From: Hydrangea macrophylla | Taxonomy: Eukaryota > Streptophyta > Magnoliopsida > Cornales > Hydrangeaceae | Direction of reading: 5' to 3' | Length of the DNA stretch: 64,000 nucleotides | NCBI GenBank assembly: GCA_033977485.1 | Contig: CM066994.1 | Location: 42,309,155 to 42,373,154, forward strand | Shown here: positions 1-10,955 of the stretch, piece after piece | Layout: the number at the start of each line of letters is the position of its first letter | Numbering within the stretch: position 1 is the stretch's first letter | Notes under the pieces: generated by a model | Told to the model about the DNA's origin: nothing | The model's input: only the letters and a program-made list of their open reading frames with translations | Databases searched by the model: none | Position numbers and translations under genes: made by a program

Positions 1-1562
1 CGAACTCACTCAGAGCAGCTCACTCCAAAGCCCACCCAGAGCAGTCACCTGAGGCCCACTACGACTGAGCCCACCTAAACAAAGTGAAGAAAAGCAAAAT
101 GGGCCCAGTCCACCTACTGCCCTCTCCACTCGTTACACCACCACCCATTAGACACGTGGATGTCGTTTAAATCCATCGATCGCTAGTCAAAGCCATGACG
201 TCGAATGACCATCCCTGTCATCATTCATCCGTGTCATCCATTAAGCCATGGCGTCGAATGACCACTCACCACAAATCAACCATTGCTTGTAGTCACCACT
301 TGCTCTCAAGCCAGCTTACAAGGAATCTCTCCTCCGCACCCAATGAACACTTCATTACAACACAAACGCACATTCACAGGTGGATTTCTCACCCTTGGTC
401 AGGAAGCAGTACCAAGGGTGGCAATGACCACTGGGAACTTGAGAGTTCATGGTTCGGTGGCTAGAACCAGGGGTAACTCCCTATCTCAACACCTCACAGG
501 CTGGATAGGGTTGGTCCCAAAGAGAAAGAAAGACATGTGACCACCAATCACGTGCCCTACCCCTTTAACCTCCCAACCAATTAGAAAAGCCCATATCCTA
601 GCAACCAGCTGAAACCTTTGACTCTCACCCTGCCCAGTCACTCCAACCTCGCTGAGTATTCTGCGAACCAATAGAAGGGTCTCGATATCCTCTATGCTTA
701 GGGGTCTGCACCAATGGCTTTAGCTTCGGTACTCACCCTTGCTTAGCCCTCTAGAGGCCACAACAGTATGATCTCGAGAGCCTCCATGCTTAATCTTCTG
801 CACCAATAAAACCATCTCGTTCCCAGTGACAATACATTTCGACGAACCAATAAGAAAAGCCTTGACACCTTGCCCCTTCGCTGCATCTTCTGCACCTATA
901 GAACTCCTTCACTTTGTCTCCCTCTCTTTGACCAACCAATGGCATCGGCTCACCCTCACAATGACAATATGACAATACCTCGTCTCACCTCCCCAATACA
1001 TCGACTTGTCCGCATCTCCATTTAATAATGCCAACTACCTTAAAAACATACGCATTTAAGTCCCTACCTACCTCAGACAGGGCAACCACTCCAAAGATGC
1101 CAACTCAGCCACCCCAGCTGTGCCAAGAACCTCACAAACCCTGTATAAATACCAACCTCATTCAATACATCCAACAACCCGAGCTCAACCCAGAATTTAA
1201 GCTTTAACCCAGTCTTAAGCTACGATTCTAAGCACTTAAGACACTTATCGACCTTCCCCTACCTCTCCTTTGCCCTCACAGAATAGCTCCCTTCCATACA
1301 CCAGTCTCCAATCGAGCGCCAACCCTTTACTGCTTTCTCTCTCTCTTATTTGGGGCTACTCTGGTTCTCACTCGAGCCATACGCTCTCCAAGTCCCACCA
1401 TCGGTTATTTACATATATTTATATATTATCATTATCATTATCTTACCAAACTCTCACTCTTACTTTCCATCGCACATCACTTGTTGCTCCACTTGGCACT
1501 AACCAGCTTACGTGTTATACCACCCCTCATATATCATCCACATCGGATAAAGAACTCACACA
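1..1562 (+). repeat. 5' LTR of the gypsy element (3' 1562 bp only)
   Basis: This matches 19226-20786 almost base for base, so the window begins about 118 bp inside the LTR. The repeat ends at ...CTCACACA, after which the two copies diverge (primer-binding region here, TA-rich host sequence at 20787). A TATA box lies at 1144-1151. Differences from the 3' LTR are scattered substitutions and a 2-bp A indel near 1045. Short open frames inside it are not genes. Confidence 0.93.
1144..1151 (+). promoter_or_regulatory. TATA box of gypsy 5' LTR
   Basis: TATAAATA lies about 420 bp before the end of the LTR, and the identical site is at 20367-20374 in the 3' LTR. This is where U3-driven transcription of the genomic RNA would start, a few tens of bases downstream. 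Confidence 0.6.
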
Positions 1563-1597
1563 TTTTGGCGACCACAGTGGGAGGTATACTCGAAAAC
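1563..1597 (+). other. Gypsy primer-binding region and short leader
   Basis: The sequence directly after the LTR, TTTTGGCGACCACAGTGGGA, is where minus-strand DNA synthesis is primed. It is not the initiator-Met type found in the copia elements of this window. I could not assign the tRNA by eye. Only about 35 bp separate the LTR from the first gag ATG. Confidence 0.5.
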
Positions 1598-2731
1598 ATG
1601 GTTAGCGAGCGAGAGCAACAACCCCCCAAGAGTAGGGCTGGATGCCCCAAAAAGTCCAAGGCCCAACCTACAGGGTCAAATGTCAACCCGCTAAGCATCA
1701 ATCCCAGCAGGGAGGAGCCTGCCCAGTCTCAAACTCAAGATTCGCGTGGATCCGTCGCTGCAGATGTCGAACTCGATATTCTGCGACGACTTTAACAGAT
1801 GGAGGGACAGCAAAAGCATCTCCAAAAGCTCGAGGAACAAAATCGCCTCATCATTGAGACTTTGGCAGCCATGGCTCAGAAAGGACCACCACCTGCCCCA
1901 AACGGCACCTCTGGACTGGATAACATCATCAGGACATCGGTTAACATATCCGATGTCAACAATCAACACCACACGCCAGTAAAGGAATCAACACCTACCA
2001 TCACCACGTAGACGGGAAAACAACCACCCACGACTTACGTCACCTTGGCAGAAGTCGAATCACTCTTAAGAGAAAAGGCGATGATGACTCCGTCACCTCT
2101 CCTCCCACTTGACACTCGGCCACCTTATCCACTCAAGTTGGCCAGCCTCCCCTACCCTGAAGGGTATGGTAACGTGCACTTTGCACGATACGATGGAAGA
2201 CGAGGGAACTCAAAGGAACACGTGGCCAGATTTCTCGACAGCCTTGGAACTTTTCGTGAAGATGAAAATCTCCGTCTCCGAGAATTCTCTAAGTCTTTAA
2301 CCGACCGAGCATACACCTGGTACGCTAACTTGGAACCAGGTTCTGTTACGTCTTGGGTCCAACTGGCGTCTATGTTCCATGCTAAGTTTTTTAGTGTGAC
2401 AGAAAGGGTAACCACCATCTCTTTGTCTAGAGAGGCCCAAGGCGACAACAAAAACTTGGTCAAATACGTGGACAGATTCTGCGATCGAGCTATGGAGTGT
2501 CATGACAACACCACGGAAGAAAGCCTAGTCCAACTTTGCGTTCACGGCATGCTCCGAGATTACAGAATCCACCTCATCAACCATTCCTTCGCAACATTTT
2601 CGGACCTAATGGTTGCAGCCCGCAATTTGGCTAAAGAAGTGAGAGTGTCGTCATCAAGAACAAGCACAAGCAGGGATTCTCGTCTTCCGCCCCCGCAGTG
2701 GTATCCAACCGCCGCTATGACCGAAGAGTGA
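1598..2731 (+). pseudogene. Gypsy gag, N-terminal and core part, with nonsense codons
   Basis: The first ATG after the primer site opens a frame with a basic, Pro/Ser-rich N-terminus, a Gln/Glu-rich heptad segment around 1799-1880 and then the retrotransposon gag core (about 2150-2600; Trp- and Phe-rich, including AYTWYANL). Gag forms the virus-like particle. The frame has in-frame stops TAA at 1793-1795 and TAG at 2009-2011, and ends at TGA 2729-2731. The zinc-knuckle part continues downstream in a different frame, so a frameshift lies between about 2700 and 2814. Homology before and after each stop is continuous, so these are lesions and not gene ends. Confidence 0.85.
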
Positions 2732-2813
2732 AGGAACAGACGAGATAAGGAATACAACAACAACAAGCGTAAAAAGGGAACAGACGGAGGCTCCGGCTCC
2801 TTTCCCTTGCAGC

Positions 2814-4256
2814 ATGAGGGAAGTTTTGCCTGTGCTTAAGAGGTGGGTACGGGACGGCGTAGTCACCCTTCGTCCACCGGCCAGGCCTCCCACCGAGGCC
2901 GACAAAGCTAAGTACAACTACTGCTCCTATCATCAAATAGTAAAGCATGCCACCAAAGATTGTTGGGCCCTCCGTGGTATCTTCCATAGGAAGATCGCAA
3001 ACGGAGAACTGGTAACGACCACTCAGCCAGAGGTCGCCGAGGAAATACCTTGCCAACTTCGAAGGAACAACGAAGGGGTCGTCAACATGGTCTCTTTCCA
3101 TATGGTTCCCCATACGACCCCTCTTATCCAGTTTATCCAGGAAAGGCCGCTTGCACAAGTAGCAGCCCCCCTCATCGAGCTCATCGAGGAAGAAGAGGAA
3201 GGAGAAGAAATACACCCGACGGTCAAGGGCCCATCCACAACCGGACCGCGCGTTGGCACTGAGGAATTCACCGCATCAAAGGTCAAGGACCTCACCAAAT
3301 TCAAATGTTTCTTCGACCAAGTTGGATTCTGCGAAGAGGGAAGGCTCGAGGCCACCAAGGCTATACTACAGGTCGCAGAGACCCACCAGCAAGCATGCAT
3401 GGCGTTAGGAGGGTCCATACCACGTGCCACCCAAGAAGCAGAATCAATGATCACTTTCACAGATGCAGACATACAAGTCCCACACCCACACAATCACCCA
3501 TTGTATGTGGCGGCGACCGTACACGAGGTGGAATTCAAAAGGGCCCTGCTCGATGGAGGAGCCTCACTCAACATAATGCCGCTAGCTACCTTCAAAGCCA
3601 CCGGTATCCCCAAGGAAAGGCTCATCCCTCAAGCTATTGATATTGCGGGCTTCGGCAATGACGTACGACAGACCATTGGGTTCGTCACCACATCGCTCCG
3701 CCTTGGAAAATTTCAAGCACCAGCTAGATTCCATGTGATCGACGCTGACACCTCCTACCACCTCCTCGTGGGACGAAAATGGATGCACAAGTTCAGCATC
3801 GTGCCCTCCACCAACCATCAATGCATGAAAGGGAAGGTCAACACGAGCGAAGGAAGAAAGGTGTTCACCGTCGCTGGCACCCTGCGACCATTCGGCAGTC
3901 ATGAAGCTCACATGGCAGAGGCAGACTTCTTCGATAGCCTGGACTCCGAAGAAGAAGTCACGCCGCTTGCATCTCCACCTCCACGCGTCCTTGCCATTCC
4001 GAAGTGGGAGGACGCTCGAAAAGAGGACTTTTCCTCAAAGAGAAACACCAGAAGCCGCCGTGATACCTCTCCCGAGTGTATTCGGATCAAGCTCCCCGAT
4101 GGACGATTTGCGTATCATTGTTTATGACGGTGCGCGGGGTCAGGGTCAGATACTCCACCACGTGATCCTGAGCCCCCTGCGTGCAACGTCATTGAAGCTC
4201 AAGAGTCCACCGAGCCCAAGACGGCCCCAGAAACACTCCAAGATGGGCCGCGTACT
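2814..4256 (+). pseudogene. Gypsy gag zinc knuckle and aspartic protease region
   Basis: The frame carries a variant zinc knuckle C-x2-H-x4-H-x4-C at about 2919-2960 and an acidic Glu-rich linker near 3180. The aspartic protease follows, with catalytic motif LLDGGASLNIMP at about 3546-3581; DGGAS replaces the usual D[ST]G and is seen in Tat-type proteases. The protease cuts the polyprotein in the particle. An in-frame TGA at 4125-4127 separates it from the reverse transcriptase, which continues in the same frame, so gag-pro-pol was one long frame from here on. Confidence 0.85.
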
Positions 4257-5790
4257 GTGGGACCAGAAGTAGAAGAAGTCAACCTTGCGCCCAAGGGGGA
4301 GACACCTCGTACCACCTTCATCTCCAAGATGATGATTCCAGAAGAACGAGAAAAGTTGATTTCTCTCCTTCAAGAATACATTGACGTGTTTGCCTGGGTA
4401 TATGATCAGATGCCCGGGTTGGATACGACTCTAGTAACCCACAAGCTCAACGTTGATCCAGGCCATCGACCGGTAAAGCAAGCTCCCCGAGTGTTCCGCC
4501 ACGAACTCGAGCTCCAGATCAAGGTTGAAGTGGAGAAGCTCCTTCAAGCAGGGTTCATTAAGCCCATGAAGCATCCCACGTGGTTGGCAAACGTGGTACC
4601 TGTGAAAAAGAAGAATGGACAGATTAGGGTGTGTGTCGACTTTAGGGATCTAAACAAGGCATGTCCAAAAGATGAATTTCCCCTTCCTAATGTCGATACC
4701 CTAATCGACGCCACGTCTGGGCATCAAGACTTTTCCTTCATGGATGGGTTCAGCGGATATAATCAGATTAAGATGGACCCGAAAGACGCAGAAAAGACGG
4801 CCTTTCGTACCCCATTTGGCAACTTCTACTACACCGTCATGCCCTTCGGATTAAAAAATGTAGGTGCCACCTACCAAAGGGCTATGACGGCCATCTTCCA
4901 CGACATGCTCCATCATAACTTAGAAGATTATGTGGACGACATCGTGGTAAAATCCAAGCAAGAAAAGGGTCATGAAAACGACCTCCGTGCCGTCTTTGAA
5001 CGATGCAGAAAATTCAAGCTCCGAATGAACCCCCTCAAATGTGCCTTCGGAGTCACGGCCGAAAAATTCTTGGGGTTTGTAGTCCACCGCCACGGCATCG
5101 ACTTGGATCCAACAAAGGCAAAATCAATAATGGACATGCCTGCACCAACCACCCAAAAACAACTGAAGCAATTCATGGGAAGGGTGTCCTATCTTCGTAG
5201 GTTCATCCCAGCATTAGCAGAAATCTCTCACCCCTTGGGAGATCTACTGAAAGGAAATGTCAGGTTCAGATGGGAACAAGTTCACCAGGAATCCTTCGAT
5301 GCCGTCAAGAAGGCACTCGCAGCACCAGCTACTATGGTGGCGCCGGTACAAGAGAAGCCACTTCTCCTCTACCTCACGTCAACATACAAATCAATAGGAG
5401 CATTGCTTGCTCAGGAAGTGGAAGGACAAGAAAAACCAGTTTACTACGTTAGTCGAGTGATCCGAGACGCTGAGGCGAGGTACACACCCATCGAGCGCCA
5501 TTGCCTTGCTCTCACCTTCGCAGCTCAAAAATTTAGGCACTACTTCCTCAGCCATGTAATACACTTGGTGACGAGGTGTGATCCGCTTCGATACCTCCTA
5601 TCTAAGCCAGCTCTCTCGGGACGAATGGCGAGATGGCTCCTTCTCCTGGCAAAATTTGACATCACCTGTATAACTCCGAGGGCGATAAAGAGCCAAGCAT
5701 TGGCTGACCTTTTGGCTCAATTCCCAAGTGGCAACTTCGAACCACCTTCGGAAGCGCTCCCAGGAGAGGAGTTAGAGAGTGCCATGACCA
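4257..5790 (+). pseudogene. Gypsy reverse transcriptase and first RNase H
   Basis: The RT runs over about 4480-5090, with the fingers motif around 4600-4680 (KKNGQIRVCVDFRDLN), the MPFGLKN motif near 4842 and the catalytic YVDD box at 4929-4940. The connection and first RNase H follow at about 5230-5690, including LLLYL, PVYYVSR and a YTPIERHCLAL helix. The usual first catalytic Asp of this RNase H is not obvious (the position reads STYKSIGALL), as expected where a second RNase H has taken over. The RT stretch itself is uninterrupted. It is called a pseudogene because the polyprotein frame is stopped on both sides. Confidence 0.93.
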
Positions 5791-6446
5791 TTGAAGATCT
5801 AGGTGAGTGGACTCTCAGCTTCGACGGCTCCTCCACATCACTTGGAGGAGGAGCTGGGATCAACTTGACATCCCGAATCGACGGTTCCAAACTCCATTTG
5901 TCTTACAAGCTTGACTTCAAATGCTCCAACAATGAGTCAGAGTATGAGGCACTGGTCCTGGGGTTGCTCGCAGCCACCAAAATGGGTATTAACCAGCTAT
6001 GCATAAGGGGAGACTCCAATTTGGTTATCAAACAAACCTCAGGAGAGTTTGCAATATGAGAACCGGCATTAGCTGAGTACAGGACCATCGTACAAAGATT
6101 ATTGGACAAATTTGAAACAGTCCGAGTGGAACACGCCCCGCGATCAGACAATCGCTTCCCAGACGCCCTGGCAACTCTGGCCTCCAAAATAGATGTGCCT
6201 GAGGGTTCCACACTCATCGAGATCATCAAAAGAACTCTCCCATGTACGGTACTGGAGTTGCTACCCCTCGAAGAAACTAATGATTGGAGAGCCCCCATTG
6301 TCACCCAGCTTCGGAGTCGCGAAGGAAAGTTGGCAATATCCGACCTAAGGAATTTCACCCTCCTCGGAAACAACCTCTACTTTCGCGCACCAACAGGGGT
6401 CTTAGCGCGATGCATAGGGGAGGAAGAGGGTAGACTCCGCCTCCAC
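5791..6446 (+). pseudogene. Second, archaeal-type RNase H (aRNH) of the Tat lineage
   Basis: This domain follows the RT-RNase H unit and has a complete D-E-D-D set: Asp in LSFDGSS (about 5815), Glu in NNESEYEAL (about 5930), Asp in IRGDSNLV (about 6004) and Asp in NRFPDALATL (about 6150). It degrades the RNA strand during reverse transcription. Possession of this extra domain is the hallmark of Tat elements. An in-frame TGA at 6057-6059 interrupts it; the codon lies where Arg (CGA) would be expected, a C-to-T change at a CpG. The frame then runs to TAA at 6447-6449. Confidence 0.88.
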
Positions 6447-7847
6447 TAAGTCCACCTTCATTTTTGCGGAGAAAAGGACATCAGCTTGTACAGAATAGTG
6501 CAATGAAAAGGATACTACTGGCCAGAGATGTCCAAAGAAGCTTCGATGATCCAACAAGCGTGTATGAAGTGCCAAGAAGCCCCGAATAAGGAAGAATGCA
6601 ACTTCACTACCCAAATCACGGACTGGCGAAGCCCATACATCAACTACTTGAAAGAGGGTTCACTCCCAATCGATAAAGCTGATGCATCTGTCATCAGAAA
6701 GCAGGCTCCCAAGTTCTTCATACGCGAAGATATGCTCTTTCGACGCAGCTTCAGCGGAGAACCATTACGGTGCCTAGCCGGAGGGGAAACTCACCTAGTC
6801 TTAAGCGAGGCACATGAATTTGAACATCAAGGAGGTACAAAATTATATCGCCACCTCTTGGATCTTGGATACTATTGGCCAACAATGGAGAAAGATTCGA
6901 GGGCCCATGTCAAGTGGTGTTACCCTTGCCAAATCCATGGGAATCGAATCCACGCTCCTGCCGTCGATCTACGAGCACTGTCGACACCATGGCCTTTCTA
7001 TACCTGGGCCCTTGACCTCATAGGACCAATCTCTCCTGCATCAAAAGGCAATATCTGGATTCTTGCAGCGACAGAACTTTACACCAAATGGGTAGAAGCC
7101 ATTCCGATGAGAAAAGCAGTGGGACCCGCAGTGGCAGCCTTCATCCGAGAACACATCGTATGCCGCTTCTGAATACCCAAGGTGATCTTATCCGATAACG
7201 GGACTCCGTTCGTCAACAAGCACGTAGGACAACTTCTCCTGTCATATGACATCACCCACCACAAATCCACGCCCTATTATCCAAAATGCAACGGTCAAGC
7301 AGAAGCCACTAATAAGACGCTACTGAAGATCCTGAGCAGAACGATGAAGGACTGCCCGAAGATATGGGCTGACCAACTCCCCCTAGCCCTTTCGGCCTAC
7401 AGGACCTCCAAAAGGCGTCCAACTCAAGCAACCCCGTTTTCATTGGTCTAAGGAGCCGAATCTGTCTTACCTGCAGAATTGGTGGTGGCTTCCGCACAGA
7501 TAGCTATGAAAAGCGAGGTTCTGCATGACCCACGCCCAATGATGTTGGAACAACTGGATGAACATAGAGACATAGCGCGATCAAACCTCCACAAATATCA
7601 GAAGCAAATCGCACGTGCCTACGATGCTATGGTTCGACCGAGGGTCTTTAAGGAGGGAGATTTGGTCCTAAAGGCAGCTACACACGTCATGAGGGGTCTT
7701 TCAGCACCCAAATTCACACCCCAGTGGGAAGGGCCCTATGAAGTCAAAGAAGCCAACCCCAGCGGCTGTTATAGGATCCGAAAAATTGATGAGACCTCCC
7801 TATCTGGACCTATCAACACCCAATGGTTGAAGCTATTCCATGCTTAG
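6447..7847 (+). pseudogene. Gypsy integrase with GPY-type C-terminus
   Basis: Integrase inserts the cDNA into the host genome. The zinc-binding H-x3-H ... C-x2-C module is at about 6810-6940. The D-D-E core has Asp in WALDLIGP (about 7005), Asp in VILSDNGTP (about 7182) and Glu in NGQAEATNK (about 7290). A GPY module (QWEGPYEV) lies near 7723. The protein ends at 7847, directly before a T-rich tract. In-frame stops at 6447-6449, 6504-6506, 7170-7172 and 7449-7451 break it with no frame change. At 7170 and 7449 the stop replaces residues normally Gly and Tyr in this family. Confidence 0.92.
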
Positions 7848-8153
7848 GCCCTTGACTCTTTTTTTTTTTTTCTTTTTTTTTTTCCCCCTTTTTCTGGCTC
7901 AGTTATTTTGACCTTTTGTTTTGAGCCTAAGCCTTTCCAGTTTTTATTACGTTTTCCTAAGAACAAGCCGTTCCCGTACATGTACTGCACTGTTTTATGG
8001 AAAACTTTCCTACACTGTTTTATGGAGAACTTTCCTTTTGTTTAGAATATTCGCCACATTATCACTACACACACAAAAGAAAGGGGGAAGCACTTGCAAA
8101 CAAGAACCACCACAATAAAAACTTAGATTACAACCCTATGCTCAAACATCCCC
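7848..8153 (+). other. Spacer after integrase with T-rich tract
   Basis: A pyrimidine run of T with a few C occupies about 7858-7892, followed by AT-rich sequence with a short direct repeat (TGTTTTATGGA at about 7991 and 8017). I see no coding signal. It separates the sense polyprotein from the first antisense gene, which converges on it. Confidence 0.5.
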
Positions 8154-8834
8154 TTATTCCACAAACAAACCTACAATCACCAATGTTTCATTATCAACAT
8201 CATCGGTAATAATGCCGGCCCTCGAGCGCTGCTCAACAATCCTTGCCCTCGCCAATCTCTCCTCATACATCTTACATTCCTCCTCACCATGATCTACAGC
8301 CGCTTGAAGCCGCAATGCTCGAGCTTCTTGTTGCACTGTACGAGGAACACCTGTTCTCCTCCATTGCCCTGCTGTTGTCACCAACTCCACTCGAGCTCTC
8401 CGATAATTCTCACTAGCCGAGGCAAGTTGCCTCTCTTCAAATTGCCTCCTCCGCCGTGCCTCTACAAATTGTCGAAGTAATACCACCATATCAAGATGCT
8501 CCGTCAACCACAACAGTCGCAGTCCCTGCCTGCTCATGTCATGAACACTTCGTCTCACATTTTGCATGTAGTCATAAGTGGCGGCACCAAGGTTAGTCCT
8601 ATACAGATCTAAGATTACGTTACCTAACATTCCGCAGGCCAGCAACCGTTCTTGTTGATCCATATAAGTTAACCCTATAAAAGTCTGTGGATAGTTCACA
8701 TATATCCTCTCCAAATGAGGGATAAGTTCTTCTCGTACAAGAATGCCTCGCCAACCCCCCGGCGCGTCACCAAATCTCGCCGGTAAATGCGACCGACTTG
8801 GCCCTAGGTTGGACGCTCGTGAGGAGGCGGCCAT
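8154..8834 (-). CDS. Antisense gene A: WRG/YPxTF-domain coiled-coil protein (226 aa), unknown function
   Basis: An intact antisense frame opposite to gag-pol. Residues about 20-55 hold the shared domain (FGDAPGGWRG ... LERIYVNYPQTF). A middle helical region includes LLWLTEHLD, where the other copies have xWLxxH, and the C-terminal half is long, charged and coiled-coil-like (many Glu/Arg/Ala). It ends with an acidic tail. There is no signal peptide or membrane span. The same architecture is found at 17196-17828 and 18136-18792, and fused to a PMD protein at 9387-12812. Its start (MAASS...) resembles those of the others (MSGAG, MADST). I do not recognise a named family or function. Four related units, one of them fully open, argue for a once-selected protein rather than a chance frame. 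Confidence 0.72.
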   Translation of the reverse strand: MAASSRASNLGPSRSHLPARFGDAPGGWRGILVREELIPHLERIYVNYPQTFIGLTYMDQQERLLACGMLGNVILDLYRTNLGAATYDYMQNVRRSVHDMSRQGLRLLWLTEHLDMVVLLRQFVEARRRRQFEERQLASASENYRRARVELVTTAGQWRRTGVPRTVQQEARALRLQAAVDHGEEECKMYEERLARARIVEQRSRAGIITDDVDNETLVIVGLFVE

Positions 8835-9386
8835 AATTTAGCCTTCCACCTTATTGATATTTATGCATGCCTAAATAAGACCAGTCCTCTTTTTATAATA
8901 CAAAAACTAAACACATACCCTTACATAATGCAGACACATGTCAAGTGTTTGCATCGCTACCCATTTTGCATAAACACGTGTTTACACCATAACCTATTTG
9001 TACGTATCCCGTGATTTACCTTCTCCATTATTTTACAAAATTGTCACGGGTTCACTAGTCATACTTTATGCATCATAATTGATGCCCATCGCTAGGACTA
9101 AAAAAAAAACAAAAGAGAATGTCTACACGATAAGTCATTGCTCCAATATATATATATATATATAAATAAATAAATAACAACACAAAAAAAAAACTAACTA
9201 AACAAACAAACCATAGAGAAACAATAGAGGGAGCCATCGTTCCATACAAAAAACAAAGAGAAAAGAGTAGTGCGGTTACATATTCGATACAATCATCGTT
9301 AGTATCACCTACTATAATCGTCACTTACCCCTTACAAGCACCAAAGTCACAGAATATTTATATACATATACATATATAAAATAGAA
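8835..9386. other. AT-rich spacer between antisense genes A and PMD
   Basis: It contains a TA microsatellite near 9147-9165 followed by TAAA repeats, and A-runs near 9101 and 9184. I see no conserved coding signal. It probably holds the promoter of gene A and the 3' UTR of the PMD gene. Confidence 0.5.
8891..8897 (-). promoter_or_regulatory. Candidate TATA box for antisense gene A
   Basis: On the minus strand this reads TATAAAA within an AT-rich stretch about 57-63 bp upstream of the gene A ATG, the position expected of a plant TATA box with a short 5' UTR. This is position-based inference only. Confidence 0.35.
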
Positions 9387-10860
9387 CTACCTCAGCTCCT
9401 CGTCTAAAAATAAATCACCAATAACAAAGCCGTTAGGAGGCAAGTCACAAGACACCGTCGACCGCAACTGCTCATCCTTACACAATTTCAGCACTCTCTC
9501 CCTCTTTTCACTAAACTCAGTCATCGACAGCTTGATGGCCTCTCCTTGTGATTGATGGACTAACAGCCTGGCCCTCAACGATGACATCTCCGCCTCTATC
9601 GCCCGCATACTATCAACGCATCGCCGCTCTTCTCCTTCTAACTCTGCAAGTTTCCCATCACACAGTTCCACCGTCACTTGAGCACCCCGAACAAATAAGC
9701 ACGACTTAACCAGAGCAAGACGCTGCTCCAACCACCTTATATCGGAACCACAAAAGTCACCAAGCGACTTAATTTCCTTAAGGATACCATCAAAAGCCAA
9801 CATATCCATGTCGCCTAGACGAACGCCACACAAAGATCGCATCACCGAGGAAAGGACACCAACAGAAGAAAGACTTGAAACGATGAGCGGTATCCTCGTT
9901 AAGCATGGACCCGAATGTCTCAGGATACCGCCCATAAACCATCTCTAAAATGGCTGCATCACCAACAGAGCAGCTAACGCCGCGCCACATAATATCGGAT
10001 GCCATATCACCAACATCACCAATAGGAACCGCCACTGGCAAAGGTAGCGAGACAGAAACAACGGTGCTATCCATCAATGAAACTACCGACAAAGAAGGCC
10101 CTGCCACGGATACCCTAGGGGCTAAAACAGCCGGAGAATTAAGAGTAGCAACACTCGAAAGCTGCGTACCGGACTGAGAATCACTAAAGCCACCCTCCGA
10201 AACACCAATATATGCAGTCGCAACCGACCTGACCTCACTACGAAAAGCAGTAAAAGCTGAGGATAGCACAGACTCCTCACAAACATGTGGCGTAGGCACA
10301 ACTGCAGCAGAACAACCCCGTGCCAACAATCCTTGCCGCTCGAATGGACAAGTAATAGAGGACGATGCGGACGAACCATAAACAACAAAACCAGTAGGCG
10401 CCGACGCCATCACAGAACCAGACGCCGTAGGCGCCGACGAAGAAACCCCAGAAGCAGGAGGCGCCGACGACGAAACCAAGACAGAAGGGTGTTCGCCGCT
10501 ACCTGCTACCTCCTCCCCTCCCTCGTCCTCACCATAGTTTTCAACGCCACCAATGCCATCCTCTTCCTCCTCCTCCACATCCTCAGCATCATCGCCCCTA
10601 GATTCGCACATAAAAACAGATTCCCTCTCCTGAAATAATCCATTCGAGGCTCTAACAACCTCCTCCATCAATAAATCCACCTGACTACCACCAATAAACT
10701 CTATATCCCCCAAATCATCACAAGGAATAGCCAGACCCGCTGAAGTCTCCCCACCCCCACTAGCGATACCATCATTACCAACACGGATAGGCCCTCTGGA
10801 TATCCCACCTCTACGCAGTCGCTTCCTTTTTGCACTAGACGCTGATGATGACACTGTCCC
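9387..10860 (-). pseudogene. Antisense PMD gene, exon 2: NLS, acidic linker, WRG/YPxTF domain, coiled coil
   Basis: Exon 2 opens with a Ser-rich stretch and a basic cluster (KRKRLRRGG, a likely nuclear localisation signal). A long Glu/Asp-rich and Ser/Ala-rich disordered linker follows, and then the shared domain (MWRG ... LEMVYGRYPETF, about 9900-9990). After a frameshift near 9865-9880 the family's middle helix (DIRWLEQRL) and a coiled coil follow, ending ...LFLDEELR at 9387. Exon length is 3n+1, consistent with one inserted base. This exon shows that the PMD protein and the small antisense proteins share a module. The role is unknown; nuclear location is inferred from the basic cluster. 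Confidence 0.75.
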
Positions 10861-10955
10861 CTGACAACAAAAAAAAAATAAAAATACAATTTTTTGTTTT
10901 TTTTTTAGGGTATAAAAAAAAAACAAACGACAACATAATTAAATTTTTTTTTTAC
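10861..10955 (-). other. Canonical 95-bp intron inside the antisense PMD gene
   Basis: On the minus strand it starts GTAAAA after ...GCAGAG, is extremely T-rich and ends TTGTTGTCAG before GGGACAGTG. It is phase 0, and joining the exons keeps the reading frame from Glu to Gly. Unspliced, the frame runs into low-complexity Lys/Phe and stops. The intron can be removed only from antisense transcripts, so the element's sense genomic RNA carries it through retrotransposition. Confidence 0.75.

Noticed and set aside
195..975. Small open frames in the gypsy LTRs (repeated at 19405-20200)
   Set aside because: The same frames recur in both LTRs simply because the LTRs are duplicates. They have no domain, and some lie on opposite strands over the same bases.
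3023..3493. Minus-strand frame of 156 codons opposite the gypsy protease
   Set aside because: It is a shadow of the sense gag-protease frame, with Ser/Trp-rich composition and no similarity to the antisense family at 8-19 kb.
10285..10638. + strand frame with Arg-rich repeats
   Set aside because: It is the complement of the acidic Glu/Asp-rich linker of the antisense PMD exon 2, so its Arg repeats are an artefact.
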